NCBI RefSeq assembly: GCF_012563145.1
Contig: NZ_CP046230.1
Location: 250,333 to 314,332, forward strand
DNA from: Enterobacteriaceae endosymbiont of Plateumaris consimilis
GTDB taxonomy: Bacteria > Pseudomonadota > Gammaproteobacteria > Enterobacterales > Enterobacteriaceae
Direction of reading: 5' to 3'
Length of the DNA: 64,000 nt
The number at the start of each line of letters is the position of its first letter. Position 1 is the first letter of the stretch. Below the pieces are notes generated by a model. The model was not told the origin of the DNA. It did not search any database and saw only the letters and a program-made list of their open reading frames with translations. Of this stretch, positions 50,597-62,663 are shown in pieces. A program made the position numbers and the translations under genes.

Positions 50597-51922
50597 TTAT
50601 GATTTTAAATTAATTTTTTTTAACATAGATTCATATTGAGTTGACATAATTAATGTTTGTATTTGAGTTATAACATCCATAGTAACAACTACCACTATTA
50701 GTAATGATGTACCCCCAAAATAAAAAGGAACATTTATGATATTACGTAAAAACTCAGGTACTAAACATATAAAACTAATGTATAATGCACCTGTTAATGT
50801 TAATCGCAAAATAATTTTTTTAATATATTTAGCTGTTTGTTCTCCTGGACGTATTCCAGAAATATAAGCACCTGATTTTTTTAAATTATCTGCTGTTTCT
50901 TTTGGACTAAATACTAAAAGTGTATAAAAAAAACAAAAAAACATAATTAAAGAAACATATAATATCATATAAAACATTTGTTTAGGTTGTAAAATAATAG
51001 TAATATTTTTAAGCCATTCCCATCCTGTACTATTACCAAACCAAGATGTTATAGTGATAAAAAATAAAATAATACTAGAAGCAAATATTGCAGGTATTAC
51101 ACCTGACATATTAATTCTTAATGGTAAATGAGTATTTTGTTGTTTATATAAATTTCTGCCACTATATCTTTTAGCATAATTAACTATTATCTTTCTTTGA
51201 CCTCTTTCCATAAAAACAACAAAGAAAGTAATAATAAAAATTATTATTAATAATATTAATATTATAAAAAAGTTTAAATCACCTTCATTAATTTGTTCTA
51301 TTGTATGTCCAATAGCAGTTGGTAATCCTGAAATAATACCTATAACTATAATTATAGAAATACCATTACCAATTCCTCTATTTGTAATTTGTTCTCCTAA
51401 CCACATTAAAAACATAGTTCCTGTAACTAAACTTAATACAGAAATAAAAAAGAAACAGATACCTGGATTTAAAATTAAATTTTGCATACCTGATATTTTA
51501 GGTAATCCAGTTACTATACCTACAGATTGTATAATAGATAAAATTAATGTAGTATATTTGGTATATTTATTAATTTTACGTCTACCTGCTTCTCCTTCTT
51601 TTTTTAAAGCAATTAATTTAGGATGAAGAACACTTAATAATTGTAAAATAATTGATGCTGAAATATATGGCATAATTCCTAAAGCTAAAATAGAAGCTCT
51701 ACTCAAAGCTCCACCAGAAAATATATTAAACATATCAATAATAGTACCACTTTGGTGTTTAATTAACGTATTTAATACATTTAAATTTATACCAGGTATA
51801 GGGATAAAAGATCCTATACGAAAAATAATTAAAGCACTAATTAAAAATATGAATCTTTGTTTTAATTCACTAAAACCTTTTTTAGTACTTTGAAAATCTA
51901 ATTTAGAAAATGGTTTTATCAT
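50597..51922 (-). CDS. secY: Protein translocase subunit SecY
   Basis: Inner-membrane channel for protein export, needed for BamA and RseP placement. 441 aa (E. coli 443) with ten hydrophobic helices. Plug/TM2 region [15 protein letters not shown], cytosolic loop [12 protein letters not shown] and C-terminal PGEQTAKYI are conserved. Overlaps nothing; rplO ends seven bases upstream. Confidence 0.97.
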   Translation of the reverse strand: MIKPFSKLDFQSTKKGFSELKQRFIFLISALIIFRIGSFIPIPGINLNVLNTLIKHQSGTIIDMFNIFSGGALSRASILALGIMPYISASIILQLLSVLHPKLIALKKEGEAGRRKINKYTKYTTLILSIIQSVGIVTGLPKISGMQNLILNPGICFFFISVLSLVTGTMFLMWLGEQITNRGIGNGISIIIVIGIISGLPTAIGHTIEQINEGDLNFFIILILLIIIFIITFFVVFMERGQRKIIVNYAKRYSGRNLYKQQNTHLPLRINMSGVIPAIFASSIILFFITITSWFGNSTGWEWLKNITIILQPKQMFYMILYVSLIMFFCFFYTLLVFSPKETADNLKKSGAYISGIRPGEQTAKYIKKIILRLTLTGALYISFICLVPEFLRNIINVPFYFGGTSLLIVVVVTMDVITQIQTLIMSTQYESMLKKINLKS

Positions 51923-51929
51923 TGACTTT

Positions 51930-52364
51930 TTATTCCTCTATTTTTCCACCTAATCTTTCAATAGCAAGCTTTGCATTTTTTGTACAACGTAATTTAATAA
52001 GTTTTAATGATACAAAGATTTTTCCGGTATTTATAATTTTAACATATTTAATTTTTTTACTAATAACTTTGAATACTTTTAAAGTATTTAAATCAATAAC
52101 ATTACTTTTTATTTTATTTAAATCATTTAATGTAACTTCTTTATAAAAAATTTTTTTACGTGATTTAAAACCAAATTTTGGTAATCTTCTATGTAAAGGA
52201 GTTTGACCTCCTTCAAAAGATTTATTTATTTTTCCACCAGAACGAGATTTTTGTCCTTTATGACCTCTACCACTAGTTTTACCTAATCCTGAACCAATAC
52301 CTCGTCCTAAACGTTTTTTATAATGTTTTGATCCTAAAGAAGGAGCCAAAGTATTTAAATACAT
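51930..52364 (-). CDS. rplO: 50S ribosomal protein L15
   Basis: 144 aa, as in E. coli. [20 protein letters not shown] and [15 protein letters not shown] are diagnostic. One base separates the rpmD stop from its ATG. Confidence 0.98.
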   Translation of the reverse strand: MYLNTLAPSLGSKHYKKRLGRGIGSGLGKTSGRGHKGQKSRSGGKINKSFEGGQTPLHRRLPKFGFKSRKKIFYKEVTLNDLNKIKSNVIDLNTLKVFKVISKKIKYVKIINTGKIFVSLKLIKLRCTKNAKLAIERLGGKIEE

Positions 52365-52365
52365 T

Positions 52366-52545
52366 TTAATTACCTATTTTTATCATATAAAAAATTTTTT
52401 TTATCATACCTAAAATAATAGGAGATTTTTTTTTAATTACTGTATGACCTATACGTTTTAAACCTAAACAATTTAAAGTTGCTTTATGTTTTGGTAATCT
52501 ACCTATAGAACTTTTAATTTGTGTAATTTTAATATTTTTTAACAT
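52366..52545 (-). CDS. rpmD: 50S ribosomal protein L30
   Basis: 59 aa, same length as E. coli L30, read by eye from the sequence. [20 protein letters not shown] and LKRIGHTV match E. coli closely; the C-terminal half is more diverged. The start overlaps the end of rpsE by 17 bases, and the stop is one base before rplO, so translation is probably coupled. Confidence 0.96.
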   Translation of the reverse strand: MLKNIKITQIKSSIGRLPKHKATLNCLGLKRIGHTVIKKKSPIILGMIKKIFYMIKIGN

Positions 52546-53059
52546 TTTTCATATTCCTTTCTATTTCTTCTACTGTTTTATCCCTTTTAGCTGCAATCAT
52601 TTTTAATGATTTCATACTTGATAAACCTTTTATAGTTGCTCTTACTATATTAATAGGATTAGTTGAACCATAAGATTTTGCTAAAACATTATAAATTCCT
52701 GTAACTTCTAAAACGGCTCTCATAGCTCCTCCAGCTATAATACCAGTACCTTCATGAGCTGGTTTCATGAATATATAAGAACTTGTATGATTTCCTTTAA
52801 CAGGATATTGTAATGTATTATTATTTAATACAATGTTAATCATATTTTTTCTAGCTTTTTCCATAGCTTTTTGTATTGCGTTAGGAACTTCTCTAGATTT
52901 ACCATAACCAAAACCAACACGACCTTTACCATTACCAACAACAGTTAATGCTGTAAATGAAAATATTCTTCCTCCTTTAACAGTTTTAGATACTCTATTT
53001 ACAGAAATAAGTTTTTCTTTTAATTCATTATTTTGATTTTTATTATCATAAATAGGCAT
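52529..53059 (-). CDS. rpsE: 30S ribosomal protein S5
   Basis: 176 aa (E. coli 167), with a few extra residues at the C-terminus that run into rpm[22 protein letters not shown] and [17 protein letters not shown] are typical of S5. Confidence 0.98.
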   Translation of the reverse strand: MPIYDNKNQNNELKEKLISVNRVSKTVKGGRIFSFTALTVVGNGKGRVGFGYGKSREVPNAIQKAMEKARKNMINIVLNNNTLQYPVKGNHTSSYIFMKPAHEGTGIIAGGAMRAVLEVTGIYNVLAKSYGSTNPINIVRATIKGLSSMKSLKMIAAKRDKTVEEIERNMKNVKKY

Positions 53060-53085
53060 TAAATCATTCCTTTAAAATTGAATAA

Positions 53086-53439
53086 TTAAAATTGCAAACC
53101 CGAGTTACGTGCAGCATTTGCTAATGCTTTAATACGTCCATGATATTTAAATCCTGAACGATCAAATGAAACAATAACAATACCTTTATTAATTGATCTT
53201 TTTGCAATTTTTTTTCCTGTTATAATAGCAGCTTCTATATTACCCGTATATGATAGTTTTTTACGAATATTTTTTTCTAAAGTAGAAGCAGTTACTAAAA
53301 TTTTATTTGTATAAGATATAATTTGAGCATATATATGATGTGAAGTACGATGTATAACTAAACGTGTAGTTTTTAATTGATGATTCTTTTTTCGTAATTT
53401 TGTTATTCTTTTAATACGAATAATTTTTTTTTTATTCAT
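53086..53439 (-). CDS. rplR: 50S ribosomal protein L18
   Basis: 117 aa, same as E. coli. 5S rRNA-binding protein; [15 protein letters not shown] and [20 protein letters not shown] are recognisable. Confidence 0.97.
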   Translation of the reverse strand: MNKKKIIRIKRITKLRKKNHQLKTTRLVIHRTSHHIYAQIISYTNKILVTASTLEKNIRKKLSYTGNIEAAIITGKKIAKRSINKGIVIVSFDRSGFKYHGRIKALANAARNSGLQF

Positions 53440-53459
53440 AATATTTAATTTATTTATCC

Positions 53460-53993
53460 TTATTTTTTCTTTATTTCTTTAATTTTTATTTTTTCATAAC
53501 TATATCTAATACCCTTTCCTTTATATGGTTCAGGAGTTCTATAAGATCTAATATTAGCTGCTACTTGACCTAATAATTGTTTATTTGATCCTTTTAAAAG
53601 TATTTCATTTTGAATTGTACAATCTGCTTTAATTCCTTCAGGTAAAGTATAATAAATTGGATGAGAATATCCTAACATTAAATTTAAAATATTTTTATTA
53701 AGGGTTACTCTATAACCTATACCAAATAAAATAAGTTTTTTAGAAAAACCTTTAGTTACCCCTATAATCATAGAATTTAATATAGATCTTGATGTTCCAG
53801 CATATGACCAAGAATTATTATTATTTATTTTAGGTACAAAAAATAACTGTTTATTATGAATTTTAACTTTTACTAAAGGATTTATTATATTTGTTAATAT
53901 ACCATTTTTTCCTTGAATAATTATTTTTTTTTTATTTATAGAAACTTTAACTTCATCAGGAATAAAAATGGGATTTTTAGCTATTCGAGACAT
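53460..53993 (-). CDS. rplF: 50S ribosomal protein L6
   Basis: 177 aa, same as E. coli. Start [11 protein letters not shown] and the C-terminal [16 protein letters not shown] are family signatures. Confidence 0.98.
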   Translation of the reverse strand: MSRIAKNPIFIPDEVKVSINKKKIIIQGKNGILTNIINPLVKVKIHNKQLFFVPKINNNNSWSYAGTSRSILNSMIIGVTKGFSKKLILFGIGYRVTLNKNILNLMLGYSHPIYYTLPEGIKADCTIQNEILLKGSNKQLLGQVAANIRSYRTPEPYKGKGIRYSYEKIKIKEIKKK

Positions 53994-54017
53994 TTTAATA
54001 CCTTATTAATTAATTAA

Positions 54018-54410
54018 TTATGAAACGTAACAAATTATTTCTCCACCTATTCCATAATAACGTGCATTGTAATCAGTCATTATTCCTTTTGATGTAGAAA
54101 TAATAGCAATTCCTAATCCTGCCATAACTTTAGGTAAATTTTTTTTTCTTTGATAAATCCTTAGTCCAGGACGACTTATACATTTAATTTTTTCTATTAC
54201 AGCTTTACCTTTAAAATATTTTAAAAAAATTTCTAATTGAGATGTATTATTTTCAATAACTTGAAAATTTTTAATATATCCTTCATTTTTTAAAATAATT
54301 GCAATTGATTGTTTCATTTTTGAATATTGCATTATAACTTTTATTTTTTTTGATAATTGACCATTGCGAATTCTTGTTAACATATCAGCAATAGGATTTT
54401 GTATACACAT
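54018..54410 (-). CDS. rpsH: 30S ribosomal protein S8
   Basis: 130 aa, same as E. coli. [13 protein letters not shown] and [20 protein letters not shown] are typical. In E. coli S8 represses the spc operon at the rplE mRNA site. Confidence 0.98.
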   Translation of the reverse strand: MCIQNPIADMLTRIRNGQLSKKIKVIMQYSKMKQSIAIILKNEGYIKNFQVIENNTSQLEIFLKYFKGKAVIEKIKCISRPGLRIYQRKKNLPKVMAGLGIAIISTSKGIMTDYNARYYGIGGEIICYVS

Positions 54411-54443
54411 GTTTTATATTCCATAATATATTTATATAATTAT

Positions 54444-54749
54444 TTACCAACTAGCTTTTTTTAATCCAGGAATTTCTCCTTTCATTGCAGATTCACGTAC
54501 TTTAATTCTACTTAAACCAAATTTTCTTAAAAAAGCGTGAGGTCTACCTGTTTGTTTACATCTATTTCTTTGTCTAGAAATACTCGAATCTCTTGGCAAA
54601 GATTGTAATTTAAAAATTGCATCCCAACGAACTTTATCTGATACATTTAAATTAGATATTAACTTTTTTAATTTTTGTCTTTTGATAAAAAATTTTTTTG
54701 CTAAGTTTACTCTTTTAATTTCACGAGCTTTTATAGATTCTTTAGCCAT
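54444..54749 (-). CDS. rpsN: 30S ribosomal protein S14
   Basis: 101 aa, the long zinc-free type as in E. coli. [20 protein letters not shown] and [11 protein letters not shown] are diagnostic. Confidence 0.98.
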   Translation of the reverse strand: MAKESIKAREIKRVNLAKKFFIKRQKLKKLISNLNVSDKVRWDAIFKLQSLPRDSSISRQRNRCKQTGRPHAFLRKFGLSRIKVRESAMKGEIPGLKKASW

Positions 54750-54759
54750 AATAAAATCC

Positions 54760-55299
54760 TTAATTACGAAATGGAAAATTTAATTCATAAAGTAAAGCAT
54801 AACCTTCTTTATTAGAATTAGCTGTAGTAGATATAGAAATATCTAAACCACGAATATGATCAATTTTATCAAAATTAATTTCAGGAAAAATTATTTGTTC
54901 TTTAATTCCTATATTATAATTACCATATCCATCAAATGATTTTTTAGACAAACCTCTAAAATCTCTTATTCTAGGTATAGCAATAAATAATAAACGTTCA
55001 AAAAAATACCACATTCTTTTACCACGCAAAGTAACCTTACATCCTATAGGATAACCTTGTCTGATTTTAAATCCTGCTATTGATTTATGAGCTTTAGTAA
55101 TTAAAGGTTTTTGTCCACTAATTACAGTTAAATCATTTATAGCATTTTCTAAATGTTTCTTATCGGAAATAACTTTTCCAACACCCATATTTAAAGTAAT
55201 TTTACTTATACGAGGAACTTGCATAATAGAGTAGTATTTAAAACTATATATTAACTTTTTTACTATTTTATTTTTATAGTAATTATATAATTTTGACAT
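54760..55299 (-). CDS. rplE: 50S ribosomal protein L5
   Basis: 179 aa, same as E. coli. 5S rRNA-binding; [35 protein letters not shown] and [19 protein letters not shown] are conserved. Confidence 0.98.
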   Translation of the reverse strand: MSKLYNYYKNKIVKKLIYSFKYYSIMQVPRISKITLNMGVGKVISDKKHLENAINDLTVISGQKPLITKAHKSIAGFKIRQGYPIGCKVTLRGKRMWYFFERLLFIAIPRIRDFRGLSKKSFDGYGNYNIGIKEQIIFPEINFDKIDHIRGLDISISTTANSNKEGYALLYELNFPFRN

Positions 55300-55316
55300 A
55301 ACATATTACCTATTTA

Positions 55317-55628
55317 TTAAATAATTTTATTATTAGATTTTAAAAAACGTAGTTTTTTACCTTTTATAAATTTAAAACCTATACGATCAGGTTTTCCTGT
55401 TTGAGTATTAAATATAGCTATATTAGAAATATGAATAAAATTTTCTTTTTCTATTATTCCACCTGAATTTGCTTTAGAAGGATCAGGTTTAATATGTTTT
55501 TTTATCAAATTTATTCCGTCTATAATTACTAATTTAGAATTTAAAAAATACTTTATTTTACCTTTCTTGCCTTTATCTTTACCTGCTAAAATAATAACTT
55601 TATCATTACAACGTAATTTAGATGCCAT
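55317..55628 (-). CDS. rplX: 50S ribosomal protein L24
   Basis: 103 aa from the ATG at 55628 (E. coli 104; [22 protein letters not shown]). The ATG at 55640 overlaps the AGGATGG Shine-Dalgarno stretch and is rejected. [18 protein letters not shown] is typical. Confidence 0.97.
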   Translation of the reverse strand: MASKLRCNDKVIILAGKDKGKKGKIKYFLNSKLVIIDGINLIKKHIKPDPSKANSGGIIEKENFIHISNIAIFNTQTGKPDRIGFKFIKGKKLRFLKSNNKII

Positions 55629-55645
55629 AATTTTTACCATCCTAT

Positions 55646-56017
55646 TTAAATTACTTCTGGAGCTAATGAAATGATTTTCATAAATTTTTCATTTCTTAAT
55701 TCTCTAGTCACAGGACCAAAAACTCTTGTTCCTATTAATTGTTCATTAGTATCATTTAATAATACGCATGCATTATGATCAAAACGAATAATTGAACCAT
55801 CTAAACGACGTATTCCTTTTTTAGTTCTTACTATAACAGCTTTTAATACATCACCTTTTTTTACTTTACCTTTTGATATAGCTTCTTTTATAGTTATTTT
55901 AATGATATCTCCAATATTAGCGTAACGACGACGTGAACCTCCTAATACTTTAATACACATTACACTACGAGCTCCAGAATTATCTGCAACATTTAATATA
56001 GTATGTTCCTGTATCAT
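55646..56017 (-). CDS. rplN: 50S ribosomal protein L14
   Basis: 123 aa, same as E. coli. [19 protein letters not shown] and [12 protein letters not shown] are signatures. First gene of the spc operon; preceded by a 94-base spacer with a strong hairpin. Confidence 0.98.
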   Translation of the reverse strand: MIQEHTILNVADNSGARSVMCIKVLGGSRRRYANIGDIIKITIKEAISKGKVKKGDVLKAVIVRTKKGIRRLDGSIIRFDHNACVLLNDTNEQLIGTRVFGPVTRELRNEKFMKIISLAPEVI

Positions 56018-56051
56018 AATTATCTTTTTAGTTAATAATAAATTTTTTATG

Positions 56052-56097
56052 AAAATTTAATAATGAATATCTAATAGATATTAATTTATTAAATTTT
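56052..56097 (-). terminator. Long interrupted hairpin at the S10/spc operon junction
   Basis: Outer arms 56052-56063 and 56086-56097 (12 bp) and inner arms 56066-56072 and 56076-56082 (7 bp) are complementary, separated by a 2x3 internal loop, with a 3-nt apical loop. It fills the only sizeable spacer in the S10-spc array, so it likely attenuates or ends S10 transcripts before the spc promoter. Confidence 0.55.
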
Positions 56098-56111
56098 ATG
56101 AATAATATATT

Positions 56112-56366
56112 TTAAATTATTACTTCTGTAATAATATTTACTAAAGTCCAAGATTTAGTTTTTGATAATGGTCTACATTCTTTTATTTCAACAAAATCAC
56201 CTATATTACATTTATTATTTTCATCATGAACATGTAATTTTGTTGTTTTTTTTATAAATTTTCCATAAATTGGATGTTTTATAAATCTATTAATGTAAAC
56301 TACAATAGTTTTATTCATTTTGTTACTTGTGACTTTTCCTTTTAATATTTTTTTTTTACTTTGCAT
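56112..56366 (-). CDS. rpsQ: 30S ribosomal protein S17
   Basis: 84 aa, same as E. coli. [16 protein letters not shown] and [18 protein letters not shown] are typical. Last gene of the S10 operon; overlaps rpmC by 11 bases. Confidence 0.98.
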   Translation of the reverse strand: MQSKKKILKGKVTSNKMNKTIVVYINRFIKHPIYGKFIKKTTKLHVHDENNKCNIGDFVEIKECRPLSKTKSWTLVNIITEVII

Positions 56367-56562
56367 TATTTATAATCTCTTTTTTTTGTGATAAAACTGT
56401 TTTAACTTTTGCTATATTTTTTCTAGACTGTTTTAATAAATGAGTTTGTTTAAGATTTCCGGATTTTAATTGTATTTTTAAATTAAATTGTTCTCTAAAT
56501 AAACTAAGTAATTCTTTATTTAATTCTTTATGATTTTTTTTTAATAATTCATTTGTATTCAT
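56356..56562 (-). CDS. rpmC: 50S ribosomal protein L29
   Basis: 68 aa (E. coli 63). Two-helix protein near the exit tunnel: [18 protein letters not shown] and the [11 protein letters not shown] helix. Shares four bases with the end of rplP and overlaps rpsQ by 11. Confidence 0.95.
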   Translation of the reverse strand: MNTNELLKKNHKELNKELLSLFREQFNLKIQLKSGNLKQTHLLKQSRKNIAKVKTVLSQKKEIINNAK

Positions 56563-56981
56563 AATATTTTTATTATATTTTTCTTATTTAAAAAAATTGT
56601 TTTTATTGGTAATTTTGCTGATCCTAATCTAAAAGCTTTTTTAGCTAATTCTTCTGAAATACCATCTATTTCATATAATATCCTTCCAGGTTGTACTAAT
56701 GCTACCCAATATTCTACATTACCTTTACCTTTACCCATACGAACTTCTAATGGTTTTTCTGTAATAGGTTTATCAGGGAAAATTCTAATCCAAATTTTTC
56801 CTTGTCTTTTCATAGATCTACTAATTGCTCTTCTTGCTGATTCTATTTGTCTAGCAGTAATTCTTCCTCTATGAACTGCTTTTAATGCATAAGAACCAAA
56901 ATCAATGTTCATTCCTACAACAATTCCTCTATTTCTACCTTTGTGCATTTTCCTGAATTTTGTACGTTTTGGTTGTAACAT
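56559..56981 (-). CDS. rplP: 50S ribosomal protein L16
   Basis: 140 aa (E. coli 136). [19 protein letters not shown] and [19 protein letters not shown] are diagnostic. Overlaps rpmC start by four bases. Confidence 0.98.
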   Translation of the reverse strand: MLQPKRTKFRKMHKGRNRGIVVGMNIDFGSYALKAVHRGRITARQIESARRAISRSMKRQGKIWIRIFPDKPITEKPLEVRMGKGKGNVEYWVALVQPGRILYEIDGISEELAKKAFRLGSAKLPIKTIFLNKKNIIKIL

Positions 56982-57003
56982 ATAAAATCCTCTTTTATTT
57001 TTA

Positions 57004-57699
57004 TTATCTAATACCTATTTTTTTAGAATTTTGAATTATTTTATTTAATTTTTGATTATGATCAGTAATACTACCTAAAATTTCTCCTTTGAAAATCCAA
57101 ACTTTAATTCCAACTATTCCATAAGTTGTATGAGCTTCAGCTAAACTAAAATCAATATTAGCACGTAAAGTATGTAATGGCACACGACCTTCTCTATACC
57201 ATTCTGTACGAGCTATTTCAGTCCCTCCTAAACGACCACTAACTTCTACTTTAACTCCTAATGCTCCTAATCTCATTGAGTTTTGTACAGCTCTTTTTAT
57301 CACTCTTCTAAACATAATTCTTTTTTCTAATTGCATTGAAATATTATCAGCAACTAATTTAGCTTCTAATTCTGGTTTACGAATTTCAGTAATATTAACT
57401 TGTGTAGGCACTCCAGAAATTTGAAAAATCATTTTTCTAAGTTTTTCTACATCTTCACCTTTTTTACCTATGACTATTCCTGGTCTAGCTGTATGTATTG
57501 TTACTCTAATGCTTTTAGAAGGTCTTTCAATAGTAATACGAGAAACTGATGCTTTAATTAATTTTTGATTTAAAAATTTTCTTACTTTAAAATCACTATA
57601 TAGATTATTTGCAAAATCTTTTGTATTAGAAAACCAAGTAGAGTTCCATGTTTGAATAATACCTAACCTTAAACCATTAGGATGTGTTTTTTGACCCAT
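57004..57699 (-). CDS. rpsC: 30S ribosomal protein S3
   Basis: 231 aa (E. coli 233). [19 protein letters not shown], the KH motif [16 protein letters not shown] and [20 protein letters not shown] are conserved. Helps unwind mRNA at the entry channel. Confidence 0.98.
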   Translation of the reverse strand: MGQKTHPNGLRLGIIQTWNSTWFSNTKDFANNLYSDFKVRKFLNQKLIKASVSRITIERPSKSIRVTIHTARPGIVIGKKGEDVEKLRKMIFQISGVPTQVNITEIRKPELEAKLVADNISMQLEKRIMFRRVIKRAVQNSMRLGALGVKVEVSGRLGGTEIARTEWYREGRVPLHTLRANIDFSLAEAHTTYGIVGIKVWIFKGEILGSITDHNQKLNKIIQNSKKIGIR

Positions 57700-57712
57700 T
57701 ATTTATATTTCC

Positions 57713-58054
57713 TTAACTAATATTATTATCAGATACAATTACGGTTATATGACTTGTATATTTTAAAATACGATCTGAACGTCCTTTAGCACGAGGCATA
57801 ATACGTTTCATATTAGATCCTACATCTATAAAAATTTTTGATATTTTTAAATTGTCAATATCCATACCATTATTATTTTCTGCATTAGATATAGCAGAAT
57901 TCAATACTTTTTTTATAAGAATTGACGCTTTTTTATTAGAAAAATTTAAAATATCTAAAGCTTTTGATATTTTTTTTCCTCTTATAAGATTAGCAATTAA
58001 TCTTAGTTTTCGAGCAGAAGATCGTGAATATAGATGTTTTGCTAAAACTTCCAT
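57713..58054 (-). CDS. rplV: 50S ribosomal protein L22
   Basis: 113 aa (E. coli 110). [18 protein letters not shown] and the tunnel-lining loop [16 protein letters not shown] are present. Confidence 0.98.
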   Translation of the reverse strand: MEVLAKHLYSRSSARKLRLIANLIRGKKISKALDILNFSNKKASILIKKVLNSAISNAENNNGMDIDNLKISKIFIDVGSNMKRIMPRAKGRSDRILKYTSHITVIVSDNNIS

Positions 58055-58081
58055 TTTTTTCCTTTAATAAAATTAAAATAT

Positions 58082-58369
58082 TTATTTTTTTATTGTTTTT
58101 TTAATTTTTTTATCAGCACTATGTCCTCTATAAGTACGAGTTGGAGAAAATTCACCTAATTTATGTCCTACCATTTCATCTGAAATAAAAATAGGAATAT
58201 GTTGACGTCCATTATAAACAGCTATTGTTAAACCAATCATATTAGGAAATATAGTTGATCTTCTAGACCAAGTTTTTAATGGTTTTTTAGATTTTTTTTC
58301 TATTGCTTTTTCTACTTTTTTTAATAGATGATAATCAATAAAAGGACCTTTTTTTAAAGAACGGGGCAT
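58082..58369 (-). CDS. rpsS: 30S ribosomal protein S19
   Basis: 95 aa (E. coli 92). [15 protein letters not shown] and [17 protein letters not shown] are typical. Confidence 0.98.
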   Translation of the reverse strand: MPRSLKKGPFIDYHLLKKVEKAIEKKSKKPLKTWSRRSTIFPNMIGLTIAVYNGRQHIPIFISDEMVGHKLGEFSPTRTYRGHSADKKIKKTIKK

Positions 58370-58386
58370 ATAAATTACCTTTTTTA

Positions 58387-59211
58387 TTATTTATTATTAC
58401 GATTACGAACAATATATTTATCAGTTCTTTTATTTTTTCTAGTTTTTTTCCCTTTAGTTTGAACTCCCCATGGAGTTACTGGATGTTTACCAAAATTTTT
58501 ACCTTCTCCACCACCATGTGGATGATCTATAGGATTCATTGCAGTTCCTCTTACAGTAGGTCTAATTCCCATCCATCTTTTAACTCCAGCTTTTCCTAAA
58601 GATTTTAACATGTGTTCATTATTTCCAATTTCTCCTAATGTTGCTCTACAATTAGATGAAATCTTTCTTATTTCTCCAGATCTTAAACGTAAAGTAACAT
58701 ATAATCCTTCTTTAGCTATTAACTGTACATATGTTCCAGCTGCTCTAGCTATTTGTCCGCCTTTTCCTGGTTTCATTTCTATATTATGGATAATAGATCC
58801 TATAGGAATATTGTTCATTGGTAATGAATTACCTATTTTTATATCCACATTAGTTCCTGATTGAATCATATCACCTATTTTTAAATTTTTAGGTGATATT
58901 ATATAACGTTTTTCTCCATCTTTATATTTAATTAATGCAATATTTGCAGAACGATTAGGATCATATTCAATACGTTCAACAATCCCTGGAACAGAATCTT
59001 TATTTCTTTTAAAATCTATAATACGATATAATCTTTTATGTCCACCTCCAATATGTCTAGTGGTTATATGTCCATGATTATTACGTCCACCAGATTTATT
59101 TTTTTTCTCAATTTTAGATTTAAGTGGTTTCCCTTTATGTAAAAATGGATTAACTACTTTAATCATATGTCGTCTACCAGGAGATGTAGGTTTACATTTA
59201 ATAATTGTCAT
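58387..59211 (-). CDS. rplB: 50S ribosomal protein L2
   Basis: 274 aa (E. coli 273). [34 protein letters not shown] and the peptidyl-transferase-associated [15 protein letters not shown] with its conserved His are intact. Confidence 0.99.
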   Translation of the reverse strand: MTIIKCKPTSPGRRHMIKVVNPFLHKGKPLKSKIEKKNKSGGRNNHGHITTRHIGGGHKRLYRIIDFKRNKDSVPGIVERIEYDPNRSANIALIKYKDGEKRYIISPKNLKIGDMIQSGTNVDIKIGNSLPMNNIPIGSIIHNIEMKPGKGGQIARAAGTYVQLIAKEGLYVTLRLRSGEIRKISSNCRATLGEIGNNEHMLKSLGKAGVKRWMGIRPTVRGTAMNPIDHPHGGGEGKNFGKHPVTPWGVQTKGKKTRKNKRTDKYIVRNRNNK

Positions 59212-59230
59212 ATTTATACTTTTTATTTTA

Positions 59231-59533
59231 TTAATTTTTATTTATATTAAAATCTATATTTTGACCTTTTTGTAAAGAAATATATGCTTTTTTCCAGTTA
59301 TTACGATTATATATATAATTTTTATTTTTTTTTGTTTTTCCTTTTACTATTAAAGTATTTATATTTTTAACTTTAATTTTAAAAATTTTTTGAATAGCTA
59401 TTTTAATATCTTTTTTAGTTGCTTTTTTTAATACTTTAATAGTAAAAGTATTGCTTTTTTCTATTGCTAAAGAAGATTTTTCAGATACATGAGGAGATTG
59501 TAAAATTTTAAAAGAATTTTCTGTTAAAATCAT
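59231..59533 (-). CDS. rplW: 50S ribosomal protein L23
   Basis: 100 aa, same as E. coli. Exit-tunnel protein that docks trigger factor (tig at 6.9 kb): [20 protein letters not shown] is conserved. Overlaps rplD by four bases. Confidence 0.97.
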   Translation of the reverse strand: MILTENSFKILQSPHVSEKSSLAIEKSNTFTIKVLKKATKKDIKIAIQKIFKIKVKNINTLIVKGKTKKNKNYIYNRNNWKKAYISLQKGQNIDFNINKN

Positions 59534-60135
59534 GTTAATATTTCCTCTATATGTTTAATTGCATTTATAGTTATAATAACTTTATCACTATTAATTAAAC
59601 TAATTGGATCAATATTCATTGAATTTTTTATTTGTATATTATATAAATTTCGAGAAGCTAAAGATAAATTATTATCTATATAAATAGTAATAATAATTGC
59701 TTTTTTAAAAATAAAATTTTTCAATTTATCTATTAAAATTTTAGTTTTAGGTTTTTCAATAATTAAATCACTTAATAAAATTATTCTATCTTTTCTAAGA
59801 AGCTCGGAAAAAATACTTTTTAATGCATTACGATACATTTTTTTATTAATTTTTTTATAATATATTTTATTTTTCGATGCAAAGGTTACACCTCCAGAAC
59901 GCCAAATAGGACTTTGAGTAGAACCAGCTCTAGCTTTTCCTGTACCTTTTTGTCTCCATGGTTTTTTACCAGAACCTTTAACTTCTCCTCTTGTTTTTTG
60001 TGCTTTAGTTCCTTGTCTACTCATTGTTCTATAAGATTCTAATACTTGATGTATTAAAGGTTTATTATAATGTTTATTAAAAATATTATCTGATAATATT
60101 ACTTTATTTTTTGTATCTTTTGTTATAATTTCCAT
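59530..60135 (-). CDS. rplD: 50S ribosomal protein L4
   Basis: 201 aa, same as E. coli. SRQGTKAQKTRGEVKGSG and KPWRQKGTGKARAGSTQSP lie in the tunnel-reaching loop. In E. coli L4 represses the S10 operon; whether that control survives here is unknown. Confidence 0.98.
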   Translation of the reverse strand: MEIITKDTKNKVILSDNIFNKHYNKPLIHQVLESYRTMSRQGTKAQKTRGEVKGSGKKPWRQKGTGKARAGSTQSPIWRSGGVTFASKNKIYYKKINKKMYRNALKSIFSELLRKDRIILLSDLIIEKPKTKILIDKLKNFIFKKAIIITIYIDNNLSLASRNLYNIQIKNSMNIDPISLINSDKVIITINAIKHIEEILT

Positions 60136-60165
60136 TTTTATTCCTGAAAGTTAAATTATTAACTT

Positions 60166-60807
60166 TTAAGGTAAATTTTTAATAGCGGGTTTAACAATAA
60201 CATTGCTTCCAGAAAATCCAGGAATAGCACCTTTAATTAATAACAAATTTTTTTTTATATTTAATTTAATTATCTCCAAATTCTGGATTGTAACTTGTTG
60301 ATTTCCTAATTGGCCAGCCATTTTTTTACCTTTAAAAACTTTTCCTGGAGTTTGGTTTTGTCCAATAGATCCAGGAACTCTATGAGACAATGAATTACCA
60401 TGACTAGCATCTTGAGTTTTAAAATTCCATCTTTTAACAGTACCTGAAAACCCTTTTCCTTTAGAAATTCCAGTTACATCAACTTTTTTTATTTTATTAA
60501 AAACTTCAATTGTTATATTTTGACCTATATGAAATATATTTTGATTCTTAGAAAGAAAACGATGTTCCCACAATATATATCCAGCTGAAGTTTTTGCTTT
60601 AGCAAAATGACCTGCTTCAGCTTTATTTATACGACTAACTTTTTTTATACCAGTTGTCATTTGAATAGCATTATAACCATCATTCATAACAGTTTTTATT
60701 TGAGTAATACTAATATTCTCAAATTTTATTACTGTTATAGGAATAGATATTCCATCTTCAGTAAAAATACGAGTCATACCTAATTTTTTACCAATTAAAT
60801 CAATCAT
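60166..60807 (-). CDS. rplC: 50S ribosomal protein L3
   Basis: 213 aa (E. coli 209). [19 protein letters not shown] and the loop [20 protein letters not shown] are diagnostic, including the Gln that PrmB methylates in E. coli. Confidence 0.98.
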   Translation of the reverse strand: MIDLIGKKLGMTRIFTEDGISIPITVIKFENISITQIKTVMNDGYNAIQMTTGIKKVSRINKAEAGHFAKAKTSAGYILWEHRFLSKNQNIFHIGQNITIEVFNKIKKVDVTGISKGKGFSGTVKRWNFKTQDASHGNSLSHRVPGSIGQNQTPGKVFKGKKMAGQLGNQQVTIQNLEIIKLNIKKNLLLIKGAIPGFSGSNVIVKPAIKNLP

Positions 60808-60860
60808 GATTATATAACCTTACATAATTTTTTTTTAAAAAAATATTAGTTTTTTATTAA

Positions 60861-61223
<363 letters not shown>

Positions 61224-61447
61224 TTAAAATAGCTTTGAGAGGACCTATGTGATATTATATTAATTATAATATTTATTATTTACATAATTATTATGACATA
61301 ATATTGCTATTATGACTGATAAAATATATAGAAAGCAATATATTTAATTTATAAAATTTGAAAAACAATATATTATTATTAATAATATAATTAAATTTTT
61401 GATTTTAAATAAAAATAATAAAATTCAATAATAAAAATCATTAAGAA

Positions 61448-61888
61448 ATGTTTTTGAATAAAAAAAATATAACTTTATTAGCTTTTGACTACGGAACTAA
61501 AAACATTGGTGTAGCTGTTGGACATACTGTTATTGGTATAGCTCATACATTAAAACAAATAAAAAATAATAAAAAAGGTAAACCTCATTGGCATAAATTT
61601 GAAAAAATAATAAAATATTGGAAAGCTAAAAAAATTATAGTTGGATTACCGTTAAATATGAATGGTAGTGAACAAAAAATTACAATATTAACTAAAAATT
61701 TTGCATATCTAATAAAAAGTAAATTTGATATAGATGTAGAATTACATGATGAACGTTTAAGTACTATTGAAGCTAAAAATATTTTATTTACAAATGGAGG
61801 ATGGAAAATGTTAAAAAAAAATAATGTAAACTCTTTATCAGCATCAGTTATTCTTCAAAGTTGGTTTGAAATTAATAATAAATATTAA
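61448..61888 (+). CDS. ruvX: RuvX/YqgF RNase H-fold protein
   Basis: Homologue of E. coli YqgF (138 aa), here 146 aa. The family is tied to 16S rRNA 5' processing and called a Holliday-junction resolvase homologue. LAFDYGTKNIGVAVG holds the first catalytic Asp, IVGLPLNMNG the nucleotide-binding turn, and DERLSTIEA the second acidic motif. Divergent from rpsJ across a 275-base spacer. Confidence 0.94.
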   Translation: MFLNKKNITLLAFDYGTKNIGVAVGHTVIGIAHTLKQIKNNKKGKPHWHKFEKIIKYWKAKKIIVGLPLNMNGSEQKITILTKNFAYLIKSKFDIDVELHDERLSTIEAKNILFTNGGWKMLKKNNVNSLSASVILQSWFEINNKY

Positions 61889-62092
61889 TAATATTAATTA
61901 TTAATATAAAATATTATTAAATAATAAATTCCATTAATAAAATTAAAAAATTTAATTATACTTGATTTATATTATTATTAAAAATAATTACCAAATATAA
62001 TTTTATTTATATATTAAATTATATTAAGTAATAATAATTATTATTATATTACATATTTTATTAATATAAATATTCATGATTGTGAGGAATCT

Positions 62093-62653
62093 ATGTTAAC
62101 ATTAATGTTTTTAGCTAAAAGTGTATGTGAAATTACTACAATTGTCTTATTATTAAGAATATGGATTACTTTAGTTACAAATAATACTTATAATTCTTTC
62201 TCACAATTTATTACCATAATATCACAACCTATTATTAAACCAATACAACAATATATACCTGATGTAAAAAAATTTGAATTATCATCATTTATTATTTTAA
62301 GTATTATATGTATAATAAAATATCCTCTATTGTCATACTTTAAATCAGATTCAACTCCTTGTACATCATTTATAATGTATATTATTATAGGTTTATTCTC
62401 TTTAATAAAATCTTGTGGATATCTGATATTTTGGTTAGTAACTATACGTTCTATATTTAGTTGGTTTAATAGAAATTATAATGATTTTGACCTTATATTA
62501 AACATATTAACAGATCAAATACTAGAACCTGTAAAAAAATTTGTTCCACCTATTTATAATATTGATATATCACCTTTTATAATCAGTGTTATTTTATACT
62601 TGTTAAATTTTTTAGGTCAAGATGTATTTCATGTATTTTGGTCAACAATATAA
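62093..62653 (+). CDS. yggT: YggT family membrane protein
   Basis: 186 aa (E. coli YggT 188), with two YGGT repeats and about four hydrophobic helices. Each repeat carries the family pattern of an Arg-Ile-Trp or Arg-Ser-Ile-Phe turn followed by a PIIKPIQQYIP or EPVKKFVPP segment. Function is not established; related proteins are linked to membrane or osmotic processes. AGGAAT precedes the ATG. Sits between ruvX and hemW, a thinned version of the E. coli yqgF-yggS-yggT-yggU-rdgB-hemW order. Confidence 0.92.
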   Translation: MLTLMFLAKSVCEITTIVLLLRIWITLVTNNTYNSFSQFITIISQPIIKPIQQYIPDVKKFELSSFIILSIICIIKYPLLSYFKSDSTPCTSFIMYIIIGLFSLIKSCGYLIFWLVTIRSIFSWFNRNYNDFDLILNILTDQILEPVKKFVPPIYNIDISPFIISVILYLLNFLGQDVFHVFWSTI

Positions 62654-62663
62654 TTTACAATGT

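Noticed and set aside
58610..58864. Plus-strand open frame inside rplB
   Set aside because: Antisense of a highly conserved gene; similar frames at 51910-52146 and 57852-58067 rejected for the same reason.
62622..62663. N-terminal extension of hemW into yggT
   Set aside because: Overlaps the YggT coding end and has no counterpart in HemW.
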